NCBI RefSeq assembly: GCF_036320965.1
Contig: NC_092230.1
Location: 44,214,735-44,278,734 of the forward strand
Direction: 5' to 3'
Length of the DNA: 64,000 nucleotides
Source of the DNA: Panulirus ornatus
Taxonomy: Eukaryota; Arthropoda; Malacostraca; Decapoda; Palinuridae
The stretch's first letter is position 1. Each line of letters starts with the position of its first letter. Under the pieces are notes generated by a model, which was not told where the DNA came from, did no database searches, and saw only the letters and a list, made by a program, of their open reading frames with translations. Both the position numbers and the translations under genes were made by a program. Positions 52,675 through 63,919 of the stretch are shown in pieces.

Positions 52675-53449
52675 TACTTAGGCTCTTTGAGATGTCAAGA
52701 CCGATAAGAATTATTATGCTTATTTTGCCGACATTTCCCTGAAAGAGGTTCCGTTTTATTTTTGATATTCCCTTAGGATTCCATTCTGCTTTGAGGCTGT
52801 ACTATACTGTATCAGGGGAAGGATTGGAAGACACCCTTGTGGAGTGAGAAATGGCGTGACAAGACTAAAAGGGAAAGGCCATTTTCGCAATGTAACCAGA
52901 GATAGGCAAGAGTTCAGTAACGCCAGGAAGTGAGGAGGTCAAAGGGAAAACAGGGGACTTTTTCCCTAACTTCAGATTTACGTTAGGCTACGTTACATTA
53001 GGGTTTAGGTTAATTTTAGGTTGTTATCGGCCAGTTTGTGTTGTTAGAGGAATATCTAGTCGCTCATGGTCATGGTTTGTAAAGTTTTATATAAAACAAA
53101 TGGATCAGCTCTGAGAGAGAAGGCTTATCGCTATACAGAAAAATGGGTTGTAAATGAGCATTTTGTTATATATTATCTCGCAATTACTACTTGAATCTGT
53201 ATGTCGTCATTAAATACCGTCTTTAATAGTATATTTCGCGTCTTTGGGTAAACGAAAATATCTCCCTGGTTTGCTGTTGATTAGATGTGGCCAAACGTAC
53301 GTCCAGACGTATCTTTACACGAGCGTTGTCGGTAATTTGAATATGTGTGTAAGTATACAACTGTAAACATTTAGATACAGTAATGATAAAGATGTTACTG
53401 TAAGATGAGATTTATCACACTAGTTTTGTGGGAGAGGTTGGAAATCTAG
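52671..53449. other. Unique sequence, no gene seen
   Basis: Contains TTAGG-like words near 52983-53030 but no regular array, and no coding frame I can support. Confidence 0.45.
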
Positions 53450-53870
53450 GGGCCCCTGTCAGTCTGATATTTGTAGCCTATTTCATTCAGTATAGCTTCA
53501 GTTGCTATTACTTGCCTATTTTATTCAGTAAAGCCTCAGTCTATTAGTTACCTATTACATTCACAATGGAAAGCCTATTACATTCGATGCTAGGTCACCG
53601 TTAGAAGCCTATTACACTCAGTTTAGCCTGTCACAGTTATTAGCCTATTCAGTATCTCCTGTCACTATTAGTAGCATATTACATTCAGTATAATTCAGTA
53701 TATCCTGTCACAATTAGCTTATTCAGTATCTCCTGTCACTATTAGTAGCCTATTACATTCAGTATAGCGTGTCACAATTATTAGCATATTCAGTATATCC
53801 TGTCACTATTAGTAGCCTATTACATTCTGTCACAGTTATTAGCCTATTCAGTAGTGGCCTCTTCTCTCCA
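53450..53870. repeat. Degenerate minisatellite
   Basis: Mixed units AGCCTATTACATTCAGTATA, CCTGTCACAATTATTAGC and CCTGTCACTATTAGTAGC recur for about 400 bases. Confidence 0.85.
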
Positions 53871-54439
53871 CGGCATATGCCTGTAGGTTACGTCCATAAG
53901 TTTTTTTTTATATTGATATTAAAAGTACGTGAAGCAATTCAATCATTTTTATTAACAAGTGGGGGGACAGGGTGACCTCGTAGTTACAATGTTTGCCATG
54001 TTCTGTATACACTAACCAGTTACAGGGAAGGAGAGAAATGTAGAAAATAGAAATACACCTAAACATTGGAGAAATAAGTGTCTTCGCTAAAATACATATT
54101 TACTCTAAAGATATTCTAGAAATGTGTGCTTAACCAGCACTTAAATTGACAGTGTACATCAGCCAAGACTAAAAATGATGAAAATGTCCAATTCTAACTT
54201 GCATTTCGTAGACAATTGATAGTGAAGGTATGAGAACAAAGTTTAGTTTGCTAAAACTACATACCACGAAGGCTGCACACTACATACCCAAGCAATGCTA
54301 TGTCTGTTCCTCCATTTTCTGATGCCAGAACTAAGGTCAGAACTACATTTAATAACTACATGATCGTTACGGGCACCTGTTTGCCCGGTAGGAGCAGATG
54401 CAGCAACAACAACTTGATTGTAGTAACAAGTGTGTTGTT
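53871..54439. other. Unique AT-rich sequence, no gene seen
   Basis: No repeat, RNA or exon recognised. Confidence 0.45.
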
Positions 54440-54860
54440 ACAAGCAGTCTTGTATTAACAGATGTTAGGTAACAGCAGCCTTCTATTAACGGGTGTTAGG
54501 GACACAGCAGTCATGTATCAACAGGTGTTAGGGACACAGCAGTCTTGTATTAACAGGTGTTAGGGAACAGCAGTCTTGTATCAGCAGGTGTTAGGGACAC
54601 AGCAGCCTTGTATTAACAGGTGTTAGGGACACAGCAGTCTTGTATTAACAGGTGTTAGGGAACAGCAGTCTTGTATCAGCAGGTGTTAGGGACACAGCAG
54701 CCTTGTATTAACAGGTGTTAGGGACACAGCAGCCTTGTATTAACAGGTGTTAGGGACACAGCAGCCTTGTATTAACAGGTGTTAGGGACACAGCAGTCTT
54801 GTATTAACAGGTGTTAGGGACACAGCAGCTTCTTTCAACAGGTGTTTTGGAACAACAATG
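54440..54860. repeat. 31-bp minisatellite
   Basis: About 13 copies of ACAGCAGTCTTGTATTAACA plus GGTGTTAGGGA, with CAGCAGCC and CAGCAGG variants. Confidence 0.93.
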
Positions 54861-55481
54861 AGCAGGTGTTTGGGAGTAGTAGCTTGGTGGTTTACAAAAG
54901 TCATATTGGATATGCAGTAATCGCCATTTCTAAATCATAACATAAAATGGAACAAATTGGTCTACATACAACAAATTTAGATATAACTTTGTCCACACTA
55001 CAGGCATTTGATATTATGTAAAAAGAAAATATTTGATATCTAAGGGTTATATTAGCCATCAAAGGATTAGTTATTTGATTTTATAGTAAGAGATGTCACT
55101 TGATAGAGGTTATGGTTTTTAGTCTTTTGGTGTTTGTATATCTTGGCTGTACTTTGAGTATGTTGTATGTTGTAGGATAATGACAGGGATTCTCATAACC
55201 GTGCTATGTTGGACAACGCCCCACCATTCCCACCATGTCAAGGAAGATTTTGACTGATGGTGGGGTCATCATGGTGCATGGTTGGGGTGTGGTTATGGTG
55301 GTGTTTGTTAAACGGTTAAGGGGTCGAGGGTAGTTATGGCAAAAGACAACAATAAGGTGATAGTCGAACACTAAGGTCATAATAGATGACCTATGGCAAG
55401 ATGGGGTTATGGGAGATCCTCACACTGGGGAGTAAGGTCATATGGTGGGAGTGGGTGGTTGGGTGGAGGAAATTTATGGAT

Positions 55482-55649
55482 TTATCGAGTGGAGTCGCCA
55501 CACTTGAAGCACTGGCAGTCCGCTGGTTCTCGGAGCTTGACGTCCAGGGAACTCTTGGGCCCCGTCAACCTGTTGCCGTCGGAGTCGTAGCAGTGGGTGA
55601 GGGTGACGTCCCTCGACCGGAGGTGCGTTTCCCGGCAGCAGCGACAATC
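55482..55649 (-). CDS. Terminal exon of a norrin-like C-terminal cystine-knot protein
   Basis: On the minus strand a pyrimidine-rich tract (CTCCTCCTCCTCCACACAG) ends in an acceptor. Fifty-five codons and TAA follow. The peptide begins [20 protein letters not shown] and ends [16 protein letters not shown]. The order C-x-C-C-R ... L-x-x-C ... C-x-C-x-x-C is that of the second half of a CTCK cystine knot, closest to norrin (CHCCR ... LRC ... CHCEEC) and also seen at the ends of mucins and hemolectin. Such proteins are secreted; norrin-like peptides are predicted hormones in decapods. The first half and signal peptide must lie at higher coordinates or beyond the window; I could not find them. I chose norrin-like over mucin-like because of the Arg after Cys-Cys and the C-x-C-x-x-C ending. 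Confidence 0.72.
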   Translation of the reverse strand, partial: DCRCCRETHLRSRDVTLTHCYDSDGNRLTGPKSSLDVKLREPADCQCFKCGDSTR

Positions 55650-56345
55650 CTGTGTGGAGGAGGAGGAGGAGGTAGAGGATGGGTGACGCAGTTGCCTAGA
55701 CATATTGTGGGGGATTATTAATTATATTACGGGGAGAAATAAGAGCTTGGGGGATTATTAATTGTATTACGGGGAGAAATAAGAGCTCTTTTTTTTTTTA
55801 TATACACTTGTGTTGCCCCGTCTTAACTTTGTATGTATATGTACCGTAAGTGTCTACTCCCATGTATATGTATACACACGCACATCCTACGCTATGCCAG
55901 GCACACATGTTAATAGATTGTGGAAAATTCTTACCGATAGGCATTTCTCGTCATGCGATAGATGATGAGAAGGGCATTTCTCGTCATGCAGTAGATAATG
56001 ATGAAATTTAGTGATGCAGTTCGTCGCTCTGCTATGATATAGATGAACTGTTAGATGAGAGAAAATTATTTCTTATGTTTTTTTACCCTTCAGGCCTCGT
56101 TGTCTCGAGACAATTACCAACACATGTATTGAATATATGAAATACGCACCTAATCCGCCTCCAAGCCTTGTGTATAACACTTTAATCATGCGTTCGTTCC
56201 TACGTACTACTAAAGCAAAATGCATCACACTTGTTGGCAAATCGCAACAAGGAATAACTGGTCCCTAATTTTGAAGGTGTTTCCCTTCAGTTTTTGATGT
56301 GTAATAATTATGTGTTGTGTTTCCTTATTGACTTTTTTTTCCCTT
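55650..56345. other. Presumed intron of the cystine-knot gene, no other feature
   Basis: Unique sequence with a short tandem duplication GGGGGATTATTAATTATATT / GGGGGATTATTAATTGTATT at 55709-55790. Confidence 0.4.
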
Positions 56346-56670
56346 CATCTTCATGTATGTTCGCTGTTACCCGCGTGAGCGAGGGAGCGTCAAGAAAGAT
56401 GCTCGCTTGACTCCTTCTTGATCTGTTGTTCTTTATAGGAAGTAATATAGGAGGGGAGGATTCATTAGAATTATTAAAAAAAAAAAAAGTAAGTGAAATA
56501 GTATATATTTTGCAACGATTTGGTAAACTGGGAATTCTCCCCGCCTGTATTATTACTTCCCCAAAGCAGGAGCAGAGGAAGGAACCCGGAGAAGGAGACT
56601 TCCTCTTTAAGGTTTTGTGTTCCCGGCGCTGCCACGCTGAAGCGGGAAACATGGAGATGTTATTAAGAGG
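56345..56670. mobile_element. Diverged SINE pair in inverted orientation
   Basis: At 56355-56470 GTTACCCGCGTGAGCGAGGG AGCGTC matches the minus-strand SINE tail and is followed by a middle-like GGAGGGGAGGATTC. At 56530-56665 GGAATTCTCCCCGCCTG, AGCAGGAGCAGAGGAAGGAA and GCTGCCACGCTGAAGCGGGA match the plus-strand SINE. Both are clearly more diverged than the other copies. Confidence 0.55.
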
Positions 56671-57589
56671 ATACGACGGACAACGCAGAGACATGGAAGT
56701 GGTGAGGAAATTGATCCTTATGAAGAGACGGATTGAAAAATTTATTAAGGTTTTAGAATTTTTTTTTCTTTCTCTTTGGCCAAGGACGTGTGTGTGTGTG
56801 TGTGTGTGTGTGTCGTGGGGGGCGGACTCGTGCCTGCGTGGTCGTGTCGTGTCGTGTGTGTGCTTGGGGTAGTCGTGGGTTGACTGAATGGCAGGATGTC
56901 CTCGGAAGGGGGAGAGGGGGCGCGCTCAGCCCCCCTCCCCACGCCACCTGACACACAACCCCCCACACATGGACTGAAGCTTTGGAGAGAATAATTTGCA
57001 TTGTTAAGAGACGAGAAACTCTCGGGGGGAGGGAATTTAGACAATGGGAGAGCAAAAAAAGGATCAATGCTCGTGGGATTTTGAATCCAGCCAAAGACTC
57101 GAACATTAACGAATTAAACACGGAAAAGGTTACACCAAAAATGGGAAAAAGTAATGTTAACATTGTTCCCGTGGCAGAGTACTGAGTGACAGGGTTAGGC
57201 TACAGAGTCCCTTCGAATTGCCCACCACGGAAGAGAGAAAAGCGAGGGGTGACCTGATCAACAGACCTCTCTCAACCAGCTTGTCTTTGCCGACAGAGGA
57301 GAATTCCATCGAAAGACAGTGGGGATCGAACGAGCAGAGGACGTAACAGGAATTAAAATAAGGATGCTAAAGGACATTTTTACAGTATACGAGCAGCGGA
57401 GGATTGGACTGAGGACGTGGTCAACGCAGACTTACGTGGCTATAGGAAGCTGTACCATAGTGGGGAATGTTCAAGAGATAGGAAGGACATAGGACCCACG
57501 AGTGTAAAACCCCTTCCCTCTTGTTTACACTCACTAGTGTAAATCTCTTCGACTTCCCTGTGGGTTGGGAGTACAGAAACACGTATACC

Positions 57590-57590
<1 letters not shown>
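56671..57590. other. Unique sequence, no supported gene
   Basis: Holds a TG run at 56789-56812. Short frames on both strands lack recognisable domains. Confidence 0.4.

Positions 57591-57592
<2 letters not shown>

Positions 57593-57666
<74 letters not shown>
57593..57666. repeat. (CT)n microsatellite
   Basis: About 74 bases of CT, directly before the 30-bp minisatellite. Confidence 0.95.
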
Positions 57667-57668
<2 letters not shown>

Positions 57669-57689
57669 CGTCGCCTTGACCCAGGACGA

Positions 57690-59145
57690 CCCTGTGCTGG
57701 CTCAGGGGTGGAAGGTGGCTGGTCCCCGGGGGTGGGAAGTGGACCACTGGGTCCAGGGGGGTGGAAGGTGGCCCTGTGCTGGGCCCAGGGGGTGGAAGGT
57801 GGCTCTGTGCTGGGCCCAGGGGTGGAAGGTGGACCACAGGGTCCAGGGGGGTGGAAGGTGGCCCTGTGCTGGGCCCAGGGGTGGAAGGTGGACCACAGGG
57901 TCCAGGGGGGTGGAAAGTGGCCCTGTGCTGGGCCCAGGGGTGGAATGTGGCCGTGTGCTGGGCCCAGGGGGGGTGGAAGGTGGCCCTGTGCTGGGTCCAG
58001 GGGGGTGGAAGATGGACCACTGGGTCCAGGGAGGTGGAAGGTGGCCCTGTGCTGGGTCCAGGGGGGTGAAAGGTGGACCACTGGGTCCAGGGGGTGGAAG
58101 GTGGCCCTGTGCTGGGTCCAGGGGGATGGAAGGTGGTCCTATGCTGGGCCCAGGGGTGGAAGGTGGACCACTGGGTCCAGGGGGGTGGAAGGTGGCCTTG
58201 TGCTGGGCCCAGGGGGTGGAAGGTGGCCCTGTGCTGGGCCCAGGGGGTGGAAGGTGGCTCTGTGCTGGGCCCAGGGGTGGAAGGTGGCCCTGTGCTGGGC
58301 CCAGGGGTGGAAGGTGGCCCTGTGCTGGGCCCAGGGATGGAAGGTGGACCACTGGGCCCAGGGGTGGAAGGTGGCCCTGTGCTGGGCCCAGGGGGTGGAA
58401 GGTGGCCCACTGGGCCCAGGGGTGTGGAAGGTGGACCACTGGGCCCAGGGGTGTAAGGTGGCCTTGTGCTGGGCCCAGGAGTGGAAGGTGGACCACTGGG
58501 TCCAGGGGGGTGGAAGGTGGCCCTGTGCTGGGCCCAGGGGTGGAAGGTGGCCCTGTGCTGGGCCCAGGGGGTGGAAGGTGGCCCTGTGCTGGGCCCAGGG
58601 GGTGGAAGGTGGCCCTGTGCTGGGCCCAGGGGGTGGAAGGTGGCCCTGTGCTGGGCCCAGGGGGTGGAAGGTGGACCACTGGGTCCAGGAGGTGGAAGGT
58701 GGCCTTGTGCTGGGCCCAGGGGGTGGAAGGTGGCCCTGTGCTGGGCCCAGGGGGTGGAAGGTGGCCCTGTGCTGGGCCCAGGGGGTGGAAGGTGGCTCTG
58801 TGCTGGGCCCAGGGGTGGAAGGTGGCCCTGTGCTGGGCCCAGGGGTGGAAGGTGGCCCTGTGCTGGGCCCAGGGGTGGAAGGTGGCCCTGTGCTGGGCCC
58901 AGGGGGTGGAAGGTGGCCCACTGGGCCCAGGGGTGTGGAAGGTGGACCACTGGGCCCAGGGGTGTAAGGTGGCCCTGTGCTGGGCCCAGGGGTGGAAGGT
59001 GGACCACTGGGCCCAGGGGGTGGAAGGTGGCCCTGTGCTGGGTCCAGGGGGGTGGAAGATGGACCACTGGGCCCAGGGGGTGGAAGGTGGCCCTGTGCTG
59101 GGTCCAGGGGGGTGGAAGGTGGCCCACTGGCCAAGCAGGATATAC
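57690..59145. repeat. 30-bp GC-rich minisatellite
   Basis: About 48 copies of GGTGGAAGGTGGCCCTGTGC plus TGGGCCCAGG, alternating with a GGTGGACCACTGGGTCCAGG variant. Several open frames on both strands result from units near 30 bases; none looks like a real protein. Confidence 0.95.
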
Positions 59146-59209
59146 CCCCCCCCCCAACCCTCGCCTGACCTTCACCGGACCAGTGGCGAATATTTTTTTT
59201 TTTTTGACC

Positions 59210-59210
<1 letters not shown>

Positions 59211-59268
<58 letters not shown>
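59211..59268. repeat. (CT)n microsatellite
   Basis: About 58 bases of CT between the 30-bp and 72-bp arrays. Confidence 0.95.
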
Positions 59269-59270
<2 letters not shown>

Positions 59271-59351
59271 AACACTGTCGACGTTGTAGTTGTTCCTTGT
59301 CCGTTATTCGTGCGTGTATTTGTGAATACGTAGATGGAAGAAGGGAGGAGA

Positions 59352-60008
59352 CATCTGCTTCGAATATTTTGTCGTCGTCCAAGATCGGCCTTGGATATTC
59401 TTCACCTTGAAGATCGGCGTCTGTGGCTGCTTTGAATATTTTGTCGTCGTCCAAGATCGGCCTTGGATATTCTTCACCTTGAAGATCGGTGTCTGTGGCT
59501 GCTTTGAATATTTTGTCGTCGTCCAAGATCGGCCTTGGATATTCTTCACCTTGAAGATCGGCGTCTGTGGCTGCTTTGAATATTTTGTCGTCGTCCAAGA
59601 TCGGCCTTGGATATTCTTCACCTTGAAGATCGGCGTCTGTGGCTGCTTTGAATATTTTGTCGTCGTCCAAGATCGGCCTTGGATATTCTTCACCTTGAAG
59701 ATCGGCGTCTGTGGCTGCTTTGAATATTTTGTCGTCGTCCAAGATCGGCCTTGGATATTCTTCACCTTGAAGATCGGCGTCTGTGGCTGTTTTGAATATT
59801 TTGTCGTCGTCCAAGATCGGCTTTGGATATTCTTCACCTTGAAGATCGGCGTCTGTGGCTGCTTTGAATATTTTGTCGTCGTCCAAGATCGGCCTTGGAT
59901 ATTCATCACCTTGAAGATCGGCGTCTGTGGCTGCTTTGAATATTTTGTCGTCGTCCAAGATCGGCCTTGGATATTCATCACCTTGAAGATCGGCGTCTGT
60001 GGCTGCCA
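59352..60008 (-). repeat. 72-bp tandem repeat, possibly coding on the minus strand
   Basis: Nine units of exactly 72 bases, nearly identical. On the minus strand an ATG at 60009 in a good context (AAGCCATGGCA) is followed by a 24-residue acidic repeat with DADLQGEEYPRPILDDDKIF and KAAT; unit differences are Asp/Glu, Arg/Lys and Ala/Thr. After the ninth unit the frame goes through non-repeat sequence (ADVSSLLPSTYSQIHARITD) and then into the (CT)n and 30-bp arrays. Two other frames are also open across the array, so openness is not evidence of coding. I recognise no family. Confidence 0.9.
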
Positions 60009-60234
60009 TGGCTTGACACGACCCCCCACCCCTCCTTGTGACCTGACCCCCTCTTAAAGGTCAAGTCAGGTCAGGTCAGACGCTGTGGCCATGGGAGGAC
60101 ACCTTACTGGCTCCTGCACTGGTGGTGGTGGGGGGGGGGGGGGGGGTGTCAAGTGACCTTCCGTCGTGAACGGGGTTCGAACGCGTCGTGTTCGAAGGGT
60201 CGTTTTAGTCGGTGTTCAGGAGTGGGACTTGTGC

Positions 60235-60745
60235 TCAAGGGTCGTACCCGTCGTGGTCAATGGTCGTACCCCGTCGTGTTCAAGGGTCGTACCCCGTCGT
60301 GCTTAAGGATCGTACCCCGTCGTGCTCAAGGGTCGTACCCCGTCGTGCTCAAGGGTCGTACCCCGTCGTGTTCCAGGGTCGTACCCCGTCATGCTCAAGG
60401 GTCGTACCCCGTCGTGTTTAAGGGTCGTACCCCGTCGTGCTCAAGGGTCGTACCCCGTCGTGCTCAATGGTCGTACCCCGTCGTGTTCAAGGGTCGTACC
60501 CCGTCTTGCTCAAGGGTCGTACCCCGTCGTGCTCAAGGGTCGTACCCCGTCGTGTTCAAGGGTCGTACCCCGTCGTGCTCAAGGGTCGTACCCCGTCGTG
60601 CTCAAGGGTCATACCCCGTCGTGTTCAAGGGTCGTACCCCGTCGTGCTCAAGGGTCGTACCCCGTCGTGCTCAAGGGTCGCACCAGTCGTGCTCAAGGGT
60701 CGTACCCCGTCGTGTTCAAGGGTCGTACCCGTCGTTCTCTAGGGC
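60235..60745. repeat. 23-bp minisatellite
   Basis: About 22 copies of GTCGTACCCCGTCGTGCTCA AGG with TTCAAGG and CTTGC variants. The unit is not a multiple of three, and the frames across it are artefacts. Confidence 0.95.
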
Positions 60746-60821
60746 TGTTACTCATTAAGAAAAAAAAAAAGATATAAAAATAATTGAATTATTACAGCTG
60801 GTTAGCGTCGGACACTGCACG

Positions 60822-60858
<37 letters not shown>
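60822..60858. repeat. (TG)n microsatellite
   Basis: TG array of about 36 bases. Confidence 0.93.
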
Positions 60859-60864
<6 letters not shown>

Positions 60865-60954
60865 CCTGGGGGGGGAGGAGGTTGTGAGAGTAGTGATGGG
60901 GGAGAGCGTGGGAGAGGGCAGCTGTGGGAGAGGCGTGAAAGAGACTCGACAAAT

Positions 60955-61330
60955 GAGGAAACCGTGCTAGAGAACAGGTGCCATACGGCGAGTGGGGGGA
61001 GGGGGTTGTTTATTTGGGATAGAGAACGGGCCACATACGTGGGTTAACCGTGTTAGAGAACGGGTCACATACGGGGATTAACTGTGCTAGAAAACGGGCT
61101 ACATACGGGGATTAATCGTGCTAGAGAACGGGTCACATACAGGGGATTAATCGTGCTAGAGAACGGATCACATACAGGGGATTAATCGTGCTAGAGAACG
61201 GGTCACTTAGGGGGATTAACCGTATTAGAGAACGGGCAACATGCGGGGGGATTAACTGCATTAGAGAACGGGCTACATACTGGGGATTAACCGTGCTAGA
61301 GAACTGGCCACTTACGAGGGATTAACCATC
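60955..61330. repeat. 34-bp minisatellite
   Basis: About ten copies of GGGGATTAATCGTGCTAGAG plus AACGGGTCACATAC, with base changes in most units. Confidence 0.9.
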
Positions 61331-61945
61331 AGTACAAGGCAAGGGTGTTCAACAAGGACTCCAAAAAGATTTTTGGAGTTGGGAAATCAAGGTTTTGAAG
61401 GGAGGGTAGGGATTGTAGGAGAGTTAGTCGTTGACTGTGGTGAGATATTTCTATTTCTCTCCGAGAGATGGAGATGTGGTTGGCCGTATACCCTAGGAAA
61501 TATAATCTTGGAGATATATTTTCTTGCCCAGGCAGACAGCGAGGCAGTGGGATTAACGTACGGTGGGATTAAGGAACAGTAGGGTTAACGCAGTGGGATT
61601 AAGGAACGATTAACGCAGTGGGATTAACGCACAGTAGCGTCAACGAACCGTGGGATTAACGCACCTTCCGGGACTTGCTGTAGAAGTGGAGAGGGAGGGG
61701 TCCGTGTATGGTCTTGAGGTGTGGGGTGCGAGGGAGGGGTTCGTGTATGGTCTTGAAATGTGAGGTGCGAGAGGGGTTCGTGTATGGTCCGTGTTAATGG
61801 ATGTAATACGTATAACATACACTGGGGCGAGCCAGTGACCAGGATTTTGGGAGATTTCAATAAGGTCTTGAAAGTGATCAGACATTTGGATTGGATGACA
61901 CTCTTTGACCTGCTTGTAGGTTCTGAAACCCTATATAAGGCATCA
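61331..61945. other. Unique sequence with short GGGATTAACG and GGGTTCGTGTATGGTCTTGA repeats
   Basis: Three or four short copies each at 61550-61660 and 61690-61790. No gene seen. Confidence 0.5.
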
Positions 61946-62235
61946 CTAGTTTTAAAATGCTTACATAAGGGTTTTGTGTGTAGACACCACATCTGTATAA
62001 GGGTTTGTGTGTAGAAACCACTGTTACATTAGGGTTTGGGGCGTAGAAACCACACTAGCATTGGGGTTTGTGCGTAGAAACCACATTATTAGGGGTTTCT
62101 GTGTAACTCATAACTAAATAGGGTTTTGTGCGTAGAGACCACACTTACACAGAAGTTCGTGTAGAAACCACATCTACATAGAGACTTGTGTGCAGAAACC
62201 ACACTTAACTGTTTTATAAAGAAACCACACCCCGT
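61945..62235. repeat. Degenerate minisatellite with about 25-40-bp units
   Basis: Variants of AGGGTTTGTGTGTAGAAACC ACA recur about eight times, losing regularity to the right. Confidence 0.8.
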
Positions 62236-63140
62236 GTTATATTAAGAAAACCTCAAATTTGAGTCGAAACCACGCCTGCAGAGAGACCTGTTGTACATAA
62301 AGACCTTGTTTGCATGAAGTTTAGTACACCCGGGACCCATAGAGACCATAATCGTGTGTGAAAATAACAAGGTACACAACACAGGTTTCGTGTGAACATT
62401 TACAATTTGTGTATCAATTTCTGTATATTTGCACAAAGGCCACGTAAATATACGTGTAAGCGGGAACTGTAAATGTGTTTGTCCTACACATGACGTACAC
62501 GGGACACGTACACGAAGATGAAGTACACGGGAATAATGTACCCTCATACTTGATCGGTGTACATGAGATGGCCATAAGAATTTACATTTAAGAAAAAAAG
62601 GTATTTAACCGTTAGGTTAGCGGACGTGGCGGTACCTGGCAACCGTCCACTCTCTACCCCTGGAAAGGGATAAAGAAAACGGGTTTTGCTCAGAAAACGA
62701 AAGTACAACAAGCTTGACCCTGGTGAAGGAAGGCGTCTTCTTGGTGTCGTGACCTGTCCTCCTCCTGCCCGGTACAACCAGGTTAGTGCCCCTCCGTGTA
62801 CCGGTAGCCACACAAGGGGAAGGCTTCGGGAGATGTACTGGGGAACCGGTGTAGAGGCGGAGACGAGCAGGAAAGAAAAACAAAGGTGTTGAAAAATGGG
62901 GGGAGGGAGGTGTAGAGAGGCTGGGACCGGTCTGACCACTGGCTAGATTCCTGGTCAGGGAAGGGACGGGACGGGTGGGTAGTGGTTTGTTCCCGTGTGT
63001 GTGTGTGTGTGTGTGTGTTTAGGGAGGGGGGGGGGGCGTGAGAAACGCCATCTCAAGGCTTTGTTGAGAATTTATACTTAAAAGATTCACGTTATAAAAT
63101 CTTTCGAAGCAAATGTTTACGAAGATTTTGATGTTGGGGG
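62236..63140. other. Unique sequence, no supported gene
   Basis: Minus frames at 62242-62547 and 62544-62939 have no recognisable domain. TG and G runs lie at 62996-63035. Confidence 0.4.
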
Positions 63141-63159
63141 ACCAGTGGAACTGTTGTCC

Positions 63160-63600
63160 ATAGTGGGGGGTGGTTGTGTACGTGGGGGTGTGAGATATGG
63201 TTGTGTACATGGTGATATGGCTGTGTACGTGTGGATGACATGGTTGTGTACGTGGGGATGACATGGTTATGTACGTGGGGGTGTGAGATATGGTTGTGTA
63301 CGTGGTTATATGGCTGTGTACGTGGGGATGACATGGTTGTGTACGTGGGGATGACATGGTTATGTACGTGGGGATAATAAGATGGGTGTATACATGGGAG
63401 TGACTTGATTGTGTACGTGGGGATGAGATGGTTGTGTACATGGGGGTAAGATGTTTGTGTACATGGGAGTGACTTGGTCGTGTACATGGGGGTGATGAGA
63501 TGGTCATGTAACCTAGATGGTGGTGAGATGGTTGTGTTTGTGGGGAGTTGGGGTAGATGGTTATGTACATGGGAATGGCATGGTTGAGTACATGGAGGGT
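63160..63600. repeat. Degenerate minisatellite with about 21-30-bp units
   Basis: Units like ATGGTTGTGTACGTGGGGATGAC with variants repeat for about 440 bases. The His/Thr-rich minus-strand frames over it are artefacts. Confidence 0.88.
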
Positions 63601-63874
63601 AAGAGGGATGTACGTTGAATTTAGTATTGTTGCTCTTGTTTGTATACGCTCCATTTTTCATTTTCATTGCGTATGATGAGGTTTGGTAAGTAGTAGTGAC
63701 GAAGACATCGTAGAAGAATAAGTCATTTGTCTCGTTATTTGGGTTACCGCCCGTTTTCCATTCTGTTCGCCAATCCACTGGCCTCTCGCATACTCTGGCC
63801 TCTGGCGTGTGATATACATAGCCTAAGTTCGCCATAATCCCTAAACCTTTTCCTGATGGTCGTGAGAACCTCAT

Positions 63875-63919
<45 letters not shown>

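Noticed and set aside
55650..57163. First half of the cystine-knot protein in the minus-strand frames at 56308-57163
   Set aside because: These frames lack the expected Cys spacing and signal peptide, and part of them is diverged SINE sequence and a (CA)n run.
57565..59289. 574-codon plus-strand Gly/Trp/Pro-rich frame
   Set aside because: It is a reading of the GC-rich 30-bp minisatellite; equivalent frames exist in other phases and on the other strand.
57421..60009. 862-codon minus-strand frame as one protein
   Set aside because: Most of it crosses a (CT)n array and a 30-bp minisatellite in which several frames are open on both strands. Only the first 72-bp array part is kept as a weak coding possibility.
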